The position numbers and the translations under genes are program-made. A stretch of 64,000 nt of DNA from Eutreptiella sp. 'Long Island Sound 2002' (Eukaryota; Euglenozoa; Euglenophyceae; Eutreptiales; Eutreptiaceae). Of the stretch, positions 1 to 10,159 are shown piece by piece. The notes under the pieces were generated by a model. That model searched no databases and was not told the DNA's origin. It worked only from the letters and a program-made list of their open reading frames with translations. The stretch spans positions 146,828,961 through 146,892,960 of the forward strand of contig OZ038382.1 of assembly GCA_964036045.1 (NCBI GenBank), read 5' to 3'. Within the stretch, counting starts at the first letter, position 1, and every line of letters begins with the position of its first letter.

Positions 1-107
1 GGCGCCCCTTTCACCTTGATCAGCTCGAAGCCACCCTGATTAGCTCGAACCCTGGTCAGCTCGAACCCACCACCTCCCTTTGCGCCGGTTAGCCCCGGTC
101 TCTCGCT

Positions 108-252
108 CTGTGGGTCTCTCTCCTACTCTCTCCCTCCCATTCTCTCTTGCTCTCCCCTGCTCTGTCTCTCCTGTTGCCCCTCTCTGTTCCTTTCCCACTG
201 TGCTCTACCCTCTCTCTCTCTCTCTGTTTCTCTCTCCCTCTCTCTCGCGCCC
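108..252. repeat. CT-rich microsatellite tract
   Basis: Long irregular (CT)n/(TCTC)n stretch, read as polypurine GA on the minus strand. It lies beyond the 3' side of the minus-strand LINE and may be part of its 3' end or simple-sequence expansion. Nothing else is recognisable in positions 1-280. Confidence 0.8.
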
Positions 253-284
253 AAAAAAGGGGGTTCGGGTTGTTCGGTGCATCT

Positions 285-365
285 CTATCCCCCCCGGGGT
301 TCGAACCATCCTCCACGGGACAGAAGAGGTGTGGTGTATCCATTGTGCCACGACGATGGGTTATC
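285..365 (-). other. tRNA-like (possible tRNA-derived SINE head)
   Basis: On the minus strand a good RNA polymerase III A box (TGGCACAATGGATAC, 336-350) is followed by a B box (GGTTCGAACC, 298-307). The spacing is tRNA-like, but the anticodon arm does not fold into a standard 5-bp stem with a 7-nt loop. I therefore read it as a tRNA-derived element or tRNA pseudogene rather than a working tRNA. Confidence 0.4.
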
Positions 366-457
366 TGCACCATGGCACCACGGCACCATGGCACCATGCG
401 CTCCACTCTTCTTCTCCTTTTTGTCACCCCCTGTCATGCGTATCTTCTTTCCCCCTG

Positions 458-1099
458 TCATGCGTATCTTCTTTCGCATGGGGGTGTGTTCAGCAGTGTG
501 TAGAGGAACCGCACAGCGTCCCCGGGTACCGGGTCCGCCTGCCTGAAGAGCGTTCTTTGGAACAATCGCAAGAGGTCCGCTCGGCCTGCCTGCCACACAT
601 GCATGCAATCGCCAGTTCTGCTTACCGAGGAGGGCACCGCTCTGTGTCCTTCTGCCGTCGGGCAGTGGAGGATCGCCTCCCACTGGAACGGGTGCCACTT
701 GCCTGCACTTTTGGGTCGCCACTGGACCTGCATGTTCGCCAATGCCTGGGTCTTCAGGGTCCAGTTGATCTGGACCATCACCGAGTAGAGCTCCTGATTG
801 CTCATCTGCAGTGGTTCCCCATGGTTGTCCACAATCTCACAATGCATCCTGGAGCCATGTGGTTGGTCCAGTCGGAGCCAGATTTGCTGATTGCGGGCCC
901 AGGCCATTGTGGTCAGTTCTGCTTCAACTGCTTGCAGTCCTTCGTTCGCAATGGCGTCCAGCTGACTCAGTGCTTGCACCTTGAAACGCTGGCGTTCTTG
1001 CTGAGGCTTGACCTTCTTTGGGGTTGGCTGGATGTGTGTGTACGGGCCATACCGCTGCTGGTGAGATCCCTTCTCCTGCTGTGTCTTCCCAGACGGCAT
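458..1099 (-). CDS. possible ORF3 of LINE 1, unknown function
   Basis: A 213-residue frame lies 236 bp downstream of the ORF2 stop on the same strand. The composition is protein-like rather than low complexity. It starts with a basic, Gln-rich segment and then a mixed region with several Trp residues and hydrophobic patches. I recognise no domain. Its position parallels the giant element at 40136-59670, which also has a third frame after the reverse transcriptase ORF. Against it: chance open frames are frequent here, no homolog can be checked, and it is not joined to ORF2 in frame. It could be part of the 3' UTR. Confidence 0.4.
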   Translation of the reverse strand: MPSGKTQQEKGSHQQRYGPYTHIQPTPKKVKPQQERQRFKVQALSQLDAIANEGLQAVEAELTTMAWARNQQIWLRLDQPHGSRMHCEIVDNHGEPLQMSNQELYSVMVQINWTLKTQALANMQVQWRPKSAGKWHPFQWEAILHCPTAEGHRAVPSSVSRTGDCMHVWQAGRADLLRLFQRTLFRQADPVPGDAVRFLYTLLNTPPCERRYA

Positions 1100-1335
1100 A
1101 ACGCCTGGGTGCCTGTCCGCGACAGGACGCGGCGTTCAGCTGCTTGGTGTTCTCCTTTGCGTGTTGCTGCTCACTGCGACAGAACACAGCTCATGTGTTA
1201 CAGGCTCTACTGCGACAAAACGCAGCTCATGTGATGCAAACTCTGCGTCAGAACACGGGTGTTTCAGACATGCATTGTTGTGCTTGGTGCCTGTGGGATG
1301 TCTGTTCTATTGTGCAAGGGCTTCTGGCTCTGGCA

Positions 1336-4300
1336 TTATCGACCCTGTCCTGGGTTCCTGCGTTTCCTGAGCCTTCGCTTCTTGCGATGTCGCCTGGTGT
1401 CACTCACATCAGTGCTGAAGGACAGTGTGTCTGCTGCTGACAGTGCACTCGACAGCACTCCTTGGTGTGTGTGTCCTGTCCTCACTTCCTCACTTTCTGT
1501 ATTGCTTGAGGAGTATGGTCCCATCTCACCTGGCGCTGGCTCCCCGGATGCTTCCCCTGTCAGTTCATCACTGTCCATGGGTACCATACCCAGGGATGAC
1601 CAGAGTGCCCTTGTGCCCTCAGACTCTGATCCCGACCCTCCCCTCAAACCTACCGTGGACTCTGACCCAGATGATGATTTTGGTGCAACATGCTGTGACC
1701 ACAGTGGGCTTGAACACATGCCTTCCATGGCCAGTCCATTCGCCATCTCATTTCCCTGCACGTTGACATGTGCTGGGACATGTTCCCACCTGACTTCTCT
1801 TCCCGGCGTCGCCATTTCCTGGAGCAGCGTTTCCCAGACTGGGACGTGGACTTGCAGTTTTCCAGATGTGGTTGTCCATCCCTTTGACTTCCAGTGTTGG
1901 GCCCTGCCAGTCGCTCCCAGCTGCAGGTATTGCGAGTCGGTGAGGATTGCCAGTTTTGGCACCCAGAATCCCTGTAAGGCTTCCACGGCTGCCCAAAGCT
2001 CTGCTCCGTTGTTTGTTTGCCTGTAATGCGTTGGTACGTAGCCACAGAAGCGCACCTCTGGTCCTTGGTCGTCTTCCGCCGCGAACACGCCAAATACCCC
2101 GGCCCTGCGCATGTCCTTGTGGCTCAGTCGCTTCGACGATCCGTCGGTGTACACTATCTTGTAGCCCTTCTCCACCAGTTCTGCAATCAGTTCTTGCACC
2201 CCTTGTAGCACTCCCGGGCCTGCCTGCCTCGGGCGCTTCGGGCGTGACTCCGTTGCCCTTTGCCAACTATGATTGTCGGCTGATTTTTCTTGGGTGAGGC
2301 ATTCCGTGTGTATTTGCCACCATGCATTCAGTCCCCCGTGTACTTGCACTTCCCCTTGTCGTGGCTGCACTCCGGTGTCTCGAAGTTGTTCCAGTGATTT
2401 TTGAAAGCCTTTCCATTGTTCCCTGCGCTCCCCTGTGTAAAAACCCACCCACTCACATAGCTCCCTTAGCCATGTTGTAAGGTATGACGCGAACACCGGT
2501 GACGCTCCCGCCTTGACTTCGCATCGATATCGCCAGTGGGCACTTCTTGCTGACCACATCGCCCAGCCTTGGTTCGTTTTCAGCAACCATTCTTGGTCGT
2601 CGGACTCCATCATATCTCGAATTGTGGATGTCCCGTTATCAGTTGTCACCTGGCCATAGTAATGCTGTATAACCGCCACTGCTGCTTTGAACATGGGGCA
2701 TTCGACCATCACGTGTTTGACCGTCTCCTTTTGTGAGCACACCGGGCACTTGTCAGTGCCTGACCTTTTGTAGACTCTTGCATGTACGGTCAGTTTGTGC
2801 GACAGCGCCTTCCGCGCAAAGTCTTGAGCCCTCGGCGGTAGCTGTGCCTGTGCCAGCTGTTCCCATACCTCCGGTGTTTGCGGGTCGCGGACCCCTGGCT
2901 GAGAGGCGTAGAACTGGAGCAGCCATGCTCTGGTCCAGTTTTGGGTATGGACTGCGGGGGTATCAAACCCCCCTTGTGACGGGACTTTGTTGAGGAGTCG
3001 TCCGCCATGACTGTAGACCCCTTTCCATGTCCGAGGCAGTGCATTGAATAATCTTGCGTCCTCCAAGCTTTGGAATTGACCCCACGTCAGCACCCCCTGC
3101 CGGATCAATTTCGTGTTGTAGTAGGAGCAGCGGAACTCATTTCGGAAATACACAGAGTGCCACAACGGCAGGCGGTCCCGATTTGCCGGGGGGGCCACCT
3201 GCGGGGCCACTCGCTGAATGTTGGAGTGTGCCTTCGCCGACCATCCCAGAAATGTGAGATCTGCCGTTCGGACCATGCCCAGTTGAATATATGGAAGGTT
3301 GTCCTTGGATGGTGTGAACCCTATGGCTGTTGCCCATGCGTAGAAGGTCTCCACTGCCGTGTCAGGGAATTTGTGAGGCTCTCCCAACAGGCTGACGAAC
3401 GGGGCCGCTGCCTGATGCATAAGAAACAGTTCTCGTTCTGGTAGTGTCCGTCCCCCTTGCGCTCTTGGTCGTGAGAGGATTGGTAGGGTGATTCCCCAGC
3501 TGTTGGTACCCATAGTCACGTGATACACCAACTTCAGTTGCCTGATCACCGAGACTGGGGCGTAATATGCCTTGGATACCCATGCCACGACCGGCAGAAT
3601 CCATGATGTCAGCATGAATGCACGTTCGTTCATGGACAGTTGCAGCGTGGATACCACCCTTGCGCGACGGAAGGCCTCTTGCAGAGCTGGTGCGAAGGCC
3701 TGCTCTATCGTTAGCCCCCATCCTTGGTCGTCTTGTTGGTGCCGAATATTCCCCAAGCGTACACCCAGATACTTGACGAAGTTTTTGACATCCACTCCAA
3801 TGTCCCGAAAGCACCTCGCCCACTCCATTCCCCCACAGTTGCGAACTATCGCTGCCGTTTTGTTCAGGTTGACCTTCAACCCCGAAAACTGTCCAAAACG
3901 TGAAACCACTTCCCATACCCTTTTCAACAGCTGTGGGTTGGCTCTTCCATCAAAGGAAATGATGAGGTCGTCTGCATACATCATGACAGTCAGTACTGGA
4001 CCCAGGTCTTGTAGTGGGAAAATCACGAAGGATGCCACTAGGGAGAACAGCGCCGGGGAGAGTGGATCCCCCTGGCGTGTGCCTGCCCTCGGGTGGTGGT
4101 ATACACCTGGGACGTATCCTTTTCCAACGGAGTATAGATACGGAGCTCCCAAAAGGTGAAGAATCAGACGGATGTACAAAAATGGTATGCACATGAGACC
4201 CAGAGCTGCCGACACCATCTCGTGAGACATCGTGGGGAAAGCATTTCTGAAGTCTACTGACAACGCCGCTCCTTCACTTAGGCCATCCCAGAGTGCCCGT

Positions 4301-6180
4301 GACCCATAGACATGCTGGAGTATGCTTCTGTGTCGAAGGAAACCTGTTTGCTGTGACGGGATACAGTGGAGGAGTACATCCTCTAACTGGATCAGGAGGA
4401 TGTTGGTGAGCCACTTCTGCCTTGTAGTTTGCAGTGCAATTGGTCGGAGCGAATCTGGTGTTTGCATCGCCTTCGTCTTGGGGATCATTGTCACCACTCC
4501 CGAGGTCCATGTCTCCGGCATTTTGCCCACTTCGAGAAAACGTTTCATTGAGTCATACATTTGCGGTTCGAAGATGTCCGAGAACCTCTTGAAGAATTTT
4601 GCCGAGAAACCATCCAATCCAGGGGAACTGTTGCTGTTCAGCCTCTTAAGGCCTTCATGAACTATGTCCAGGGATAGTTGCTTGAAAAGAAGTCGACCTG
4701 CCTTGCGCAGCCGCTGTTCCACTCCTAACGACTTCAGATAGGCCACACAATCTTCTTCGGTGGATCCCGTTGGGGTGGACACTTTGTCCCAATGGTCCAC
4801 CAGCTCTTTTGCCACCGCCTTTGCCCCCCGTATCGCCGAGCCTGTCCTGGATACCAGCTGTTGAAGTTTCTTTCGCTCCTGCAACTCCCGCATTAACCGA
4901 TACAATTCGTTCCTTTGCGTTCTCGGATCTCCTGAGGTTTCCCCGGTCGTGATCACCCCCTTGAGCTTGGACAGTGTTTCCATGCCCGTTCTGTCACGCT
5001 GAGCCTTTTCATACACCCCCACCAGGAGGGTGTAGGTTGTTGCTGCATCTGTTGCTGCGATCCCCAGTGATGATAGAAATTGGTAGACCGCTGGTGCGAC
5101 AGAGTCTCTCGTGGAGCTACGCAGGAACCGCAAGGCTTGTAGCTCTACCGACTGCTTTTTGTTTTTATGCTCCCTTTGATGGTTGATCGCCTTCTTTTGG
5201 ATGCAGCTCAGCGCCTCTTCCCACCATTGATCCCCTGTTGACTTGATAGACTTGAGGGATGTCTCCAGTTCTTCCATTGCCTCCGGGTCGTGAAGGATGG
5301 TCTCTGGGCAGTAGAATCTGGGGACCGTGTCCTCTGTGTCGAAAGACGGGGGTGTGAATTCAGCCAGGATCGCCTTGTGGTCTGAGTTGGCAGCAAACAT
5401 GGGGTACACGCTGGTCGCCAGGCTCAGCAATTCGGATGTTGTGTGGATGCGGTCAATACGGCGTAACCTCTGCGGGTCGAGTCGCTCTCCTTCTCGGGGG
5501 TAGCCGTATGTGAAGCCCGTCGGACACGATGCTTCCTTGTCCTTGATGTCCGTCAGGGTTGGACAGTGAATATCCACCCAAACATCCTGCAGACCCGCTT
5601 TCGCCAAGGTCGTTACCTCCTGGTCTCTGGCACGTAAAGACGTGTCATGCTCAAACTCTGGGGGCGCAAAGGCGTCCCTGTGTTTTACAACTAAACTATT
5701 GTGATCAGCACATAAAATCATGTTTGGTCCATGTAGCTCCTTGGCGATGTCTTTCCATTGTGACTGTCGACGCGCGTGCTTGTGGTGGAAGTGGACCACA
5801 ACTATGGTGATCTCCAGCGGACCACTCGACAGCGAGGCTTTCAACGCCCTAGGAGACAAGAACTTCATTGATTGCAGTGTCCACTTGGATGTTTTCCACG
5901 CCAGTGCCACTCCTCCCCTTCCTTCTTCATGAAGTGGTCCGTCCAGGCCATACCCGTACTTTGACAAGCACTGCATGCCCGCTTGACGATCCTCCACCGT
6001 GACGAAGTGAGGTTCTTGGATGGCGAAGAAGTCCACCTCCGGGGACCGCAGCAGTGACCCTAGGGCCACTATGCGCTTCTGCTTACGCTTTCTCATGGTT
6101 ATTTTTGTTTGAGACCCATTGATATTTTGGGACAATACTCTGAGCGTGCTGCTCAGAGGGATGCTTGATGCTGACGTCAT
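1336..6180 (-). CDS. LINE ORF2: APE endonuclease - reverse transcriptase - RNase H
   Basis: This 1614-residue polyprotein would nick target DNA and reverse-transcribe the element RNA at the nick. The N-terminal AP-endonuclease-like domain (residues ~12-275) shows the strand 'VLSQNING', the catalytic Glu in 'AIQEPHF', 'ADHN' in place of the usual GDFN, 'RRIDRI' and 'NSDHKA'. The reverse transcriptase starts near residue 517 ('SSPGLDGFS'), has 'GTRQGDPLSPALF' and the catalytic 'YADD' near 735. A Cys/His motif ('CPVC' ... 'HVMVECP') lies near 1145. RNase H spans ~1343-1475 with 'YTDGSS', 'GAELWAA' and 'TDSQ', but the last motif reads 'NEMANG', with Asn where Asp is usual. A Ser/Glu-rich tail ends in a basic cluster. 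The start ATG overlaps the ORF1 stop (ATGA), which favours coupled reinitiation. Stop is TAA. Confidence 0.92.
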   Translation of the reverse strand: MTSASSIPLSSTLRVLSQNINGSQTKITMRKRKQKRIVALGSLLRSPEVDFFAIQEPHFVTVEDRQAGMQCLSKYGYGLDGPLHEEGRGGVALAWKTSKWTLQSMKFLSPRALKASLSSGPLEITIVVVHFHHKHARRQSQWKDIAKELHGPNMILCADHNSLVVKHRDAFAPPEFEHDTSLRARDQEVTTLAKAGLQDVWVDIHCPTLTDIKDKEASCPTGFTYGYPREGERLDPQRLRRIDRIHTTSELLSLATSVYPMFAANSDHKAILAEFTPPSFDTEDTVPRFYCPETILHDPEAMEELETSLKSIKSTGDQWWEEALSCIQKKAINHQREHKNKKQSVELQALRFLRSSTRDSVAPAVYQFLSSLGIAATDAATTYTLLVGVYEKAQRDRTGMETLSKLKGVITTGETSGDPRTQRNELYRLMRELQERKKLQQLVSRTGSAIRGAKAVAKELVDHWDKVSTPTGSTEEDCVAYLKSLGVEQRLRKAGRLLFKQLSLDIVHEGLKRLNSNSSPGLDGFSAKFFKRFSDIFEPQMYDSMKRFLEVGKMPETWTSGVVTMIPKTKAMQTPDSLRPIALQTTRQKWLTNILLIQLEDVLLHCIPSQQTGFLRHRSILQHVYGSRALWDGLSEGAALSVDFRNAFPTMSHEMVSAALGLMCIPFLYIRLILHLLGAPYLYSVGKGYVPGVYHHPRAGTRQGDPLSPALFSLVASFVIFPLQDLGPVLTVMMYADDLIISFDGRANPQLLKRVWEVVSRFGQFSGLKVNLNKTAAIVRNCGGMEWARCFRDIGVDVKNFVKYLGVRLGNIRHQQDDQGWGLTIEQAFAPALQEAFRRARVVSTLQLSMNERAFMLTSWILPVVAWVSKAYYAPVSVIRQLKLVYHVTMGTNSWGITLPILSRPRAQGGRTLPERELFLMHQAAAPFVSLLGEPHKFPDTAVETFYAWATAIGFTPSKDNLPYIQLGMVRTADLTFLGWSAKAHSNIQRVAPQVAPPANRDRLPLWHSVYFRNEFRCSYYNTKLIRQGVLTWGQFQSLEDARLFNALPRTWKGVYSHGGRLLNKVPSQGGFDTPAVHTQNWTRAWLLQFYASQPGVRDPQTPEVWEQLAQAQLPPRAQDFARKALSHKLTVHARVYKRSGTDKCPVCSQKETVKHVMVECPMFKAAVAVIQHYYGQVTTDNGTSTIRDMMESDDQEWLLKTNQGWAMWSARSAHWRYRCEVKAGASPVFASYLTTWLRELCEWVGFYTGERREQWKGFQKSLEQLRDTGVQPRQGEVQVHGGLNAWWQIHTECLTQEKSADNHSWQRATESRPKRPRQAGPGVLQGVQELIAELVEKGYKIVYTDGSSKRLSHKDMRRAGVFGVFAAEDDQGPEVRFCGYVPTHYRQTNNGAELWAAVEALQGFWVPKLAILTDSQYLQLGATGRAQHWKSKGWTTTSGKLQVHVPVWETLLQEMATPGREVRWEHVPAHVNVQGNEMANGLAMEGMCSSPLWSQHVAPKSSSGSESTVGLRGGSGSESEGTRALWSSLGMVPMDSDELTGEASGEPAPGEMGPYSSSNTESEEVRTGHTHQGVLSSALSAADTLSFSTDVSDTRRHRKKRRLRKRRNPGQGR

Positions 6181-7790
6181 CGTGTTGTTCCATTGGACGA
6201 CGAAGCCTCATCTTCCTTCAAGTCCCGCTTGCGTTTGAGGGAGCTGATGACCTTGTCGACTTGGTCATCCAACTCCATGGCCTTGGCCATTTCTCCCGCC
6301 GTGATTAGGCCTTGCCTGCGTGTCTTCGAGTCGTCTGTGTTTCTGGGCCGATCTGTGATTCGCCTTTTCCGCGCCTCGTAATCCGCCTCGAAGATCACAA
6401 ACATCGGAGGCATCCCAGAATCTGACAGGTAGACCTTTCCAATAAGCTGTGTCACACTTTCCCCTGTCAATCGCCATGTTGCAGTGCGCATCTCCCCAAC
6501 ACTCCATCTGACGCGGTCCGCGATGTACCGGCAGTGCACTGAGGGAGCAAGGGCCTCAGTCAGGTCTGAGAGGTACCACCACGGTGCAACATCCAGAATG
6601 TACACTGTGCCCACAAGGTCCTTCTTCCATGTCGAGGGGACTGTGGGTTTGGAGATGATATCCCTATCGAGGAAGTGTTCTGTCCTCAGGTCCTTGAAGA
6701 CGGCCCCGATAGCAGCCACCAGTTCACGATACCTTGTCTGCAACAGTGAGTGCCCAGTTTCCGTGAGACCCAGCAGCAGTTTGCTGGGCCCCAGCACGTG
6801 GATTTTCACTGGCGATTGTGCCTGCAGAACGCCTGGGATTGTCCAAAACATCGCAAGAACTGAGGCATACAGCATGGGGGACCATGTTTCCTTGTGCGTC
6901 TTCTTGATCCACACCTCATAGACAGCAGTCATGTTGGTCACGTTGGCACCACGATACCATTCCACTGGCTGGATCTGGAACCTTGGCTTGGATCCGAACT
7001 GTGATACCACAGTATTCACCTGTTCCTCATTCAACTCCGTGAAGAACAGTTTTGAGTTCCGTGGGTCTGTCCCCGGGAGGAGATGGACTTCATCAGAGTT
7101 CAGGCCAATAGACCCCAACAGCCCGTTGATTAGGTCATTGTGAACCTGCACAGCGTATTGGTTATCCCGCACGCCTGGCTCGTGGAACACCACCTTGTCA
7201 ACTTCTGCCCCAGGCGTCATAAGCCGCAGAAGCTTATACGTGGGGGGCGGAGATAGGCTCCTGGAGTCCCTTGTGCTGCTTGCAATCCAGACATCAAATC
7301 GATCATGTGTGCGCATGTGCACGAGGGACCTGTCCGCCAGTTGCAACTTTTCGCAGCCGAAAGGCAAGTTCGAGTTGAGGGCGAGTGCCCGATTGAGGAA
7401 TGATGGCCTGCCATCATCATCGCTGACAGGTTCAAGCAGGATTGCAACAAAACGGCCCAGCATGGGCAAATCAGCAAGTAATCTCTTAATCGCATGTTGG
7501 ATTTTGTCATATTCAGTCATTTCCCCAACGAGCACAACATTGGGGCGACTACCGTAAAGGACGGCAGCAAGTTTTTCAGACAAGTCGCAGTCCTTGAAGA
7601 GGTCGTACGACAGGGAGGCAACCTCTGGAACTCCACTCTTCAGCACCACTTCGTCCTGAATGATATAATCGGCGTCATTGATGGCTGCCAAACACGCCAA
7701 TTGACCGGCGTCGGCAGGAACGATGACCTCGTCGCCTGGCGTGGCCAGACGGGCCTGGGTGTCCCGGACACTCATGCGGTCAGGGGACAA
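6177..7790 (-). CDS. LINE ORF1, probable RNA-binding/chaperone-type protein
   Basis: A 537-residue open frame lies immediately 5' of the reverse transcriptase ORF, and its TGA stop shares two bases with the ORF2 ATG. In LINEs, ORF1 normally binds element RNA. I see no CCHC zinc knuckle and no clear coiled coil. Residues ~60-500 look like a mix of alpha/beta modules with regular hydrophobic spacing. The C-terminal ~70 residues are highly charged, with basic clusters ('EARKRRITDRPR', 'SSLKRKRDLKEDE') that could bind nucleic acid or act as a nuclear signal. The ORF1 role is inferred from position, not from a recognised domain. Other Met codons a few residues downstream (e.g. M6) are possible starts. 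Confidence 0.75.
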   Translation of the reverse strand: MSPDRMSVRDTQARLATPGDEVIVPADAGQLACLAAINDADYIIQDEVVLKSGVPEVASLSYDLFKDCDLSEKLAAVLYGSRPNVVLVGEMTEYDKIQHAIKRLLADLPMLGRFVAILLEPVSDDDGRPSFLNRALALNSNLPFGCEKLQLADRSLVHMRTHDRFDVWIASSTRDSRSLSPPPTYKLLRLMTPGAEVDKVVFHEPGVRDNQYAVQVHNDLINGLLGSIGLNSDEVHLLPGTDPRNSKLFFTELNEEQVNTVVSQFGSKPRFQIQPVEWYRGANVTNMTAVYEVWIKKTHKETWSPMLYASVLAMFWTIPGVLQAQSPVKIHVLGPSKLLLGLTETGHSLLQTRYRELVAAIGAVFKDLRTEHFLDRDIISKPTVPSTWKKDLVGTVYILDVAPWWYLSDLTEALAPSVHCRYIADRVRWSVGEMRTATWRLTGESVTQLIGKVYLSDSGMPPMFVIFEADYEARKRRITDRPRNTDDSKTRRQGLITAGEMAKAMELDDQVDKVISSLKRKRDLKEDEASSSNGTTR

Positions 7791-8591
7791 GGAGGTGGCG
7801 TCGGCGACAGTTTGTCAAGGCCCAGCGGCCCGGGCAAGCATAGACAAAAGGAAACCGAAAAAAATAGACACTCAGAAAGTGCAGACAGGGGGGGGGGGGG
7901 GGCACAAATGGTCAGGTGTGGACACGCCACTTAGCTCCAGCCGCGCCTGCCCCACGGCCTTCATCGCCTCTCCAATTCCAGTGTATGCGCTGGGCTGCTG
8001 CCATGTTCGCTTCATTGTGCTAATCCCTTACCTCCCTGGGCAGTGGCCAGCTGGCTGCGGGTTCAGGGCTTTATCGCCTGCTTCCTGGTCTGGGTTTGGG
8101 CCGTGGCTCTCTAATTGTGTTCCATGTTGGTTGCCGTCGCCCGCGCGGTGCGCTCGCTGTCGCTAGCCCCATTCGGCCACACACCTCACTTGCTACTTTC
8201 GCGGGGTCATGGAGGGTTTGGGGTCGGTCAGTGGTCAACCAAGTGGATTGCTGTCACCAATCCCGGCTTTGTGTGTGGTCCTTAGGATTGAAAAACCCCA
8301 GTGGGTACAGGTGTTTCGGAGTTAGCATACACACAGCCACACACATGGGGTCTGAGTACACAGGCACATACATGTCTGTGTTCGGGTGTGTTAGGCGCGG
8401 GTCGTAGGAGAGAGAGGGTATCAGCAAGGGGGCACCAATAGCTGTTCTCTGGGGTGGGGCGTATTCTATCTGAGGCGGCCGCTGCTCGAGCGGCGGCACT
8501 CTCGGCCCCAGCCCTGAAGGAGCCGCTTCGAACCCCGTTGCCGCCCATCGATGGGTGGGACCTCCCATCGATCCCTTCGAGTACCGGTGGC
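7791..8591. other. unannotated; probable LINE 1 5' UTR plus anonymous sequence
   Basis: No convincing coding frame. Positions 7888-7902 are a 15-G run. The first ~200 bases could be the 5' UTR of the minus-strand LINE. From about 8000 to 8590 I see no recognised family. Confidence 0.5.
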
Positions 8592-9870
8592 GTTTGCACA
8601 AGCAGAGCACAAGAAAACTGCACAGGACTTGGGGCACAGGACTTGGGATGGCAGTACTGAAGTATCACCAAGGCCGGAGATACCGGCGGTTGTATGGACG
8701 GGTGCGCTGCGGACCACTCCGCTGGATGCGGGACCCCACTCTGATACTGACCCTGACCCTATACCCTGGTCCACACGCTGCAGCACGGTTAGATCCCCCA
8801 CTCCACCCGAGGGGATCGGTTTCAAAAAGGAAAGGAAAGGGCAGGTGCTCTCAGGGGGTCAGCCGGTCAGTGGGTGGGTGGGTGGGCAAAGACAGGAAAA
8901 CTGCCTAAACATTGGAGACGCAAACAAAAGTTGAGACGAGGCACAACTAGTGTTTGCACAAGCAGAGCACAAGAAAACTGCACAGGACTTGGGTATTCAT
9001 TCTCCGCCGTACCCAGCTCTCACACCACAGGGCCCACAACCGGATCTCATCCCCTGAGGAATGTGAACTGAGGTAGTAACCAAGTGAAAAGGCAGAACAA
9101 ACAGAAGCACTCCCCCCCCCCCCCACTACACCCAGGGGACCCGCCACCGTGCACTGCTGACCCGCATCTACCCGAGACACGGCGCCGCGCTCAACGGCAG
9201 AATCCAGAGGCTGAAGCGGAGGGAGGTTAGGAATCGTGTTGGGCACCGGGTCCACATCAGCAGCGTCACCCCTGGCAGACTCCTCCAGCGGCCACGCCGC
9301 CATGGACAGCCACCACAGCGGGCAGATACAGGCGATCACGACGGTCGCCGCGCCCACGTATAAATAAGGCGGTCAAATCGCACCAACCGGCCTTCAGCCC
9401 CAGTTGGAAGCGGAGAGAGGCACGCCCAAAAAGGCCCCCGCCGCACCCGGCTCTCTCACCGCAGGACCCACAACCCATCCCTGCCCCAGAGGAACGTGCA
9501 AACAAGCAAAAAGGCAGTCCAAACCGCAGTACCCCCCACGACAACCAGAGGACCCGCCACCGTGCACTGCTGACCCACATCTTCCCGAGACACGGCACCG
9601 CGCTCAATGGCAAAGGCCAGAGGTGGAAGTGCAGGGAGGGCAGGTAAAGTGCCGGGCACCAGGCCCAGAACAGCAGCGCCACCCCCGGCGGACGCCTCCA
9701 GCGGCCACGCCGCCCTGGACAGTCACCACAGTGGGCAGATACAGGCGATCATGACGGTCGCCGTGTCCCTCAGACAAAGAGGGCGGGCACATCCCACCAA
9801 CCTGCCGTCAGCTTCAGCTGGATGCGGAGTGAGGCACAGCTATGGGTATAAAGTCTGAAGTCTGAAGTCT
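8592..9870 (-). mobile_element. rearranged remnants of a tyrosine-recombinase retrotransposon
   Basis: Several pieces match the better-preserved element at 20778-25297 in the same orientation. Positions 8887-8952 match 25232-25297 (66 bp, its 5' leader) as far as I can read. Positions 9138-9290 and 9549-9700 both resemble 23300-23430, the recombinase/RT junction region. The last two lie 411 bp apart as a tandem duplication that also includes 9313-9352 and 9724-9763. A 42-bp direct repeat occurs at 8592-8633 and 8952-8993. No frame remains open across the block, so these are decayed copies or recombination products. Positions 9841-9875 end in three copies of an 8-bp unit (AAGTCTGA-like) seen again near 20406. 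Confidence 0.6.
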
Positions 9871-10159
9871 GATTTGGCATCTCGTGTCAAGGACATAAAA
9901 CAGAACACATCTCAGCAAAAGTCTGATAAAAGTGTGGTACCCACCCCCTCCCTTCCTTCCTTCCTGTCAGAAAGGGACAAGAAAACGTCTGGCACTCCCC
10001 CTCCCCCAACACAGCCACCCACCACAAAAAAAACCATCATGAAAATTGAAAGTTGGGAAGAATGGGAGTCCATGCAACACAGGGGAACACCCCCCCCCAA
10101 AAGAAAAAAAAGGGTGGAAAATGGGGCATTGGGGAAAATGGGAGGCTGGGAAAATTATT

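Larger units (their letters stand above)
458..7790 (-). mobile_element. LINE-type retrotransposon 1 (APE-RT-RNase H), nearly intact
   Basis: On the minus strand, ORF1 (7790-6177) is followed by ORF2 (6180-1336) through an ATGA overlap, then by a possible ORF3 (1099-458). ORF2 carries an APE-type endonuclease, a LINE reverse transcriptase, a zinc-knuckle-like motif and RNase H. This architecture is known from RNase H-bearing LINE clades such as Ingi, I and R1-like groups. The main frames are open without breaks, which suggests recent activity. Exact ends were not fixed. The outermost 5' part probably lies between 7790 and about 8000, and the 3' end between 80 and 457. No obvious target-site duplication was found by eye. 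Confidence 0.85.
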
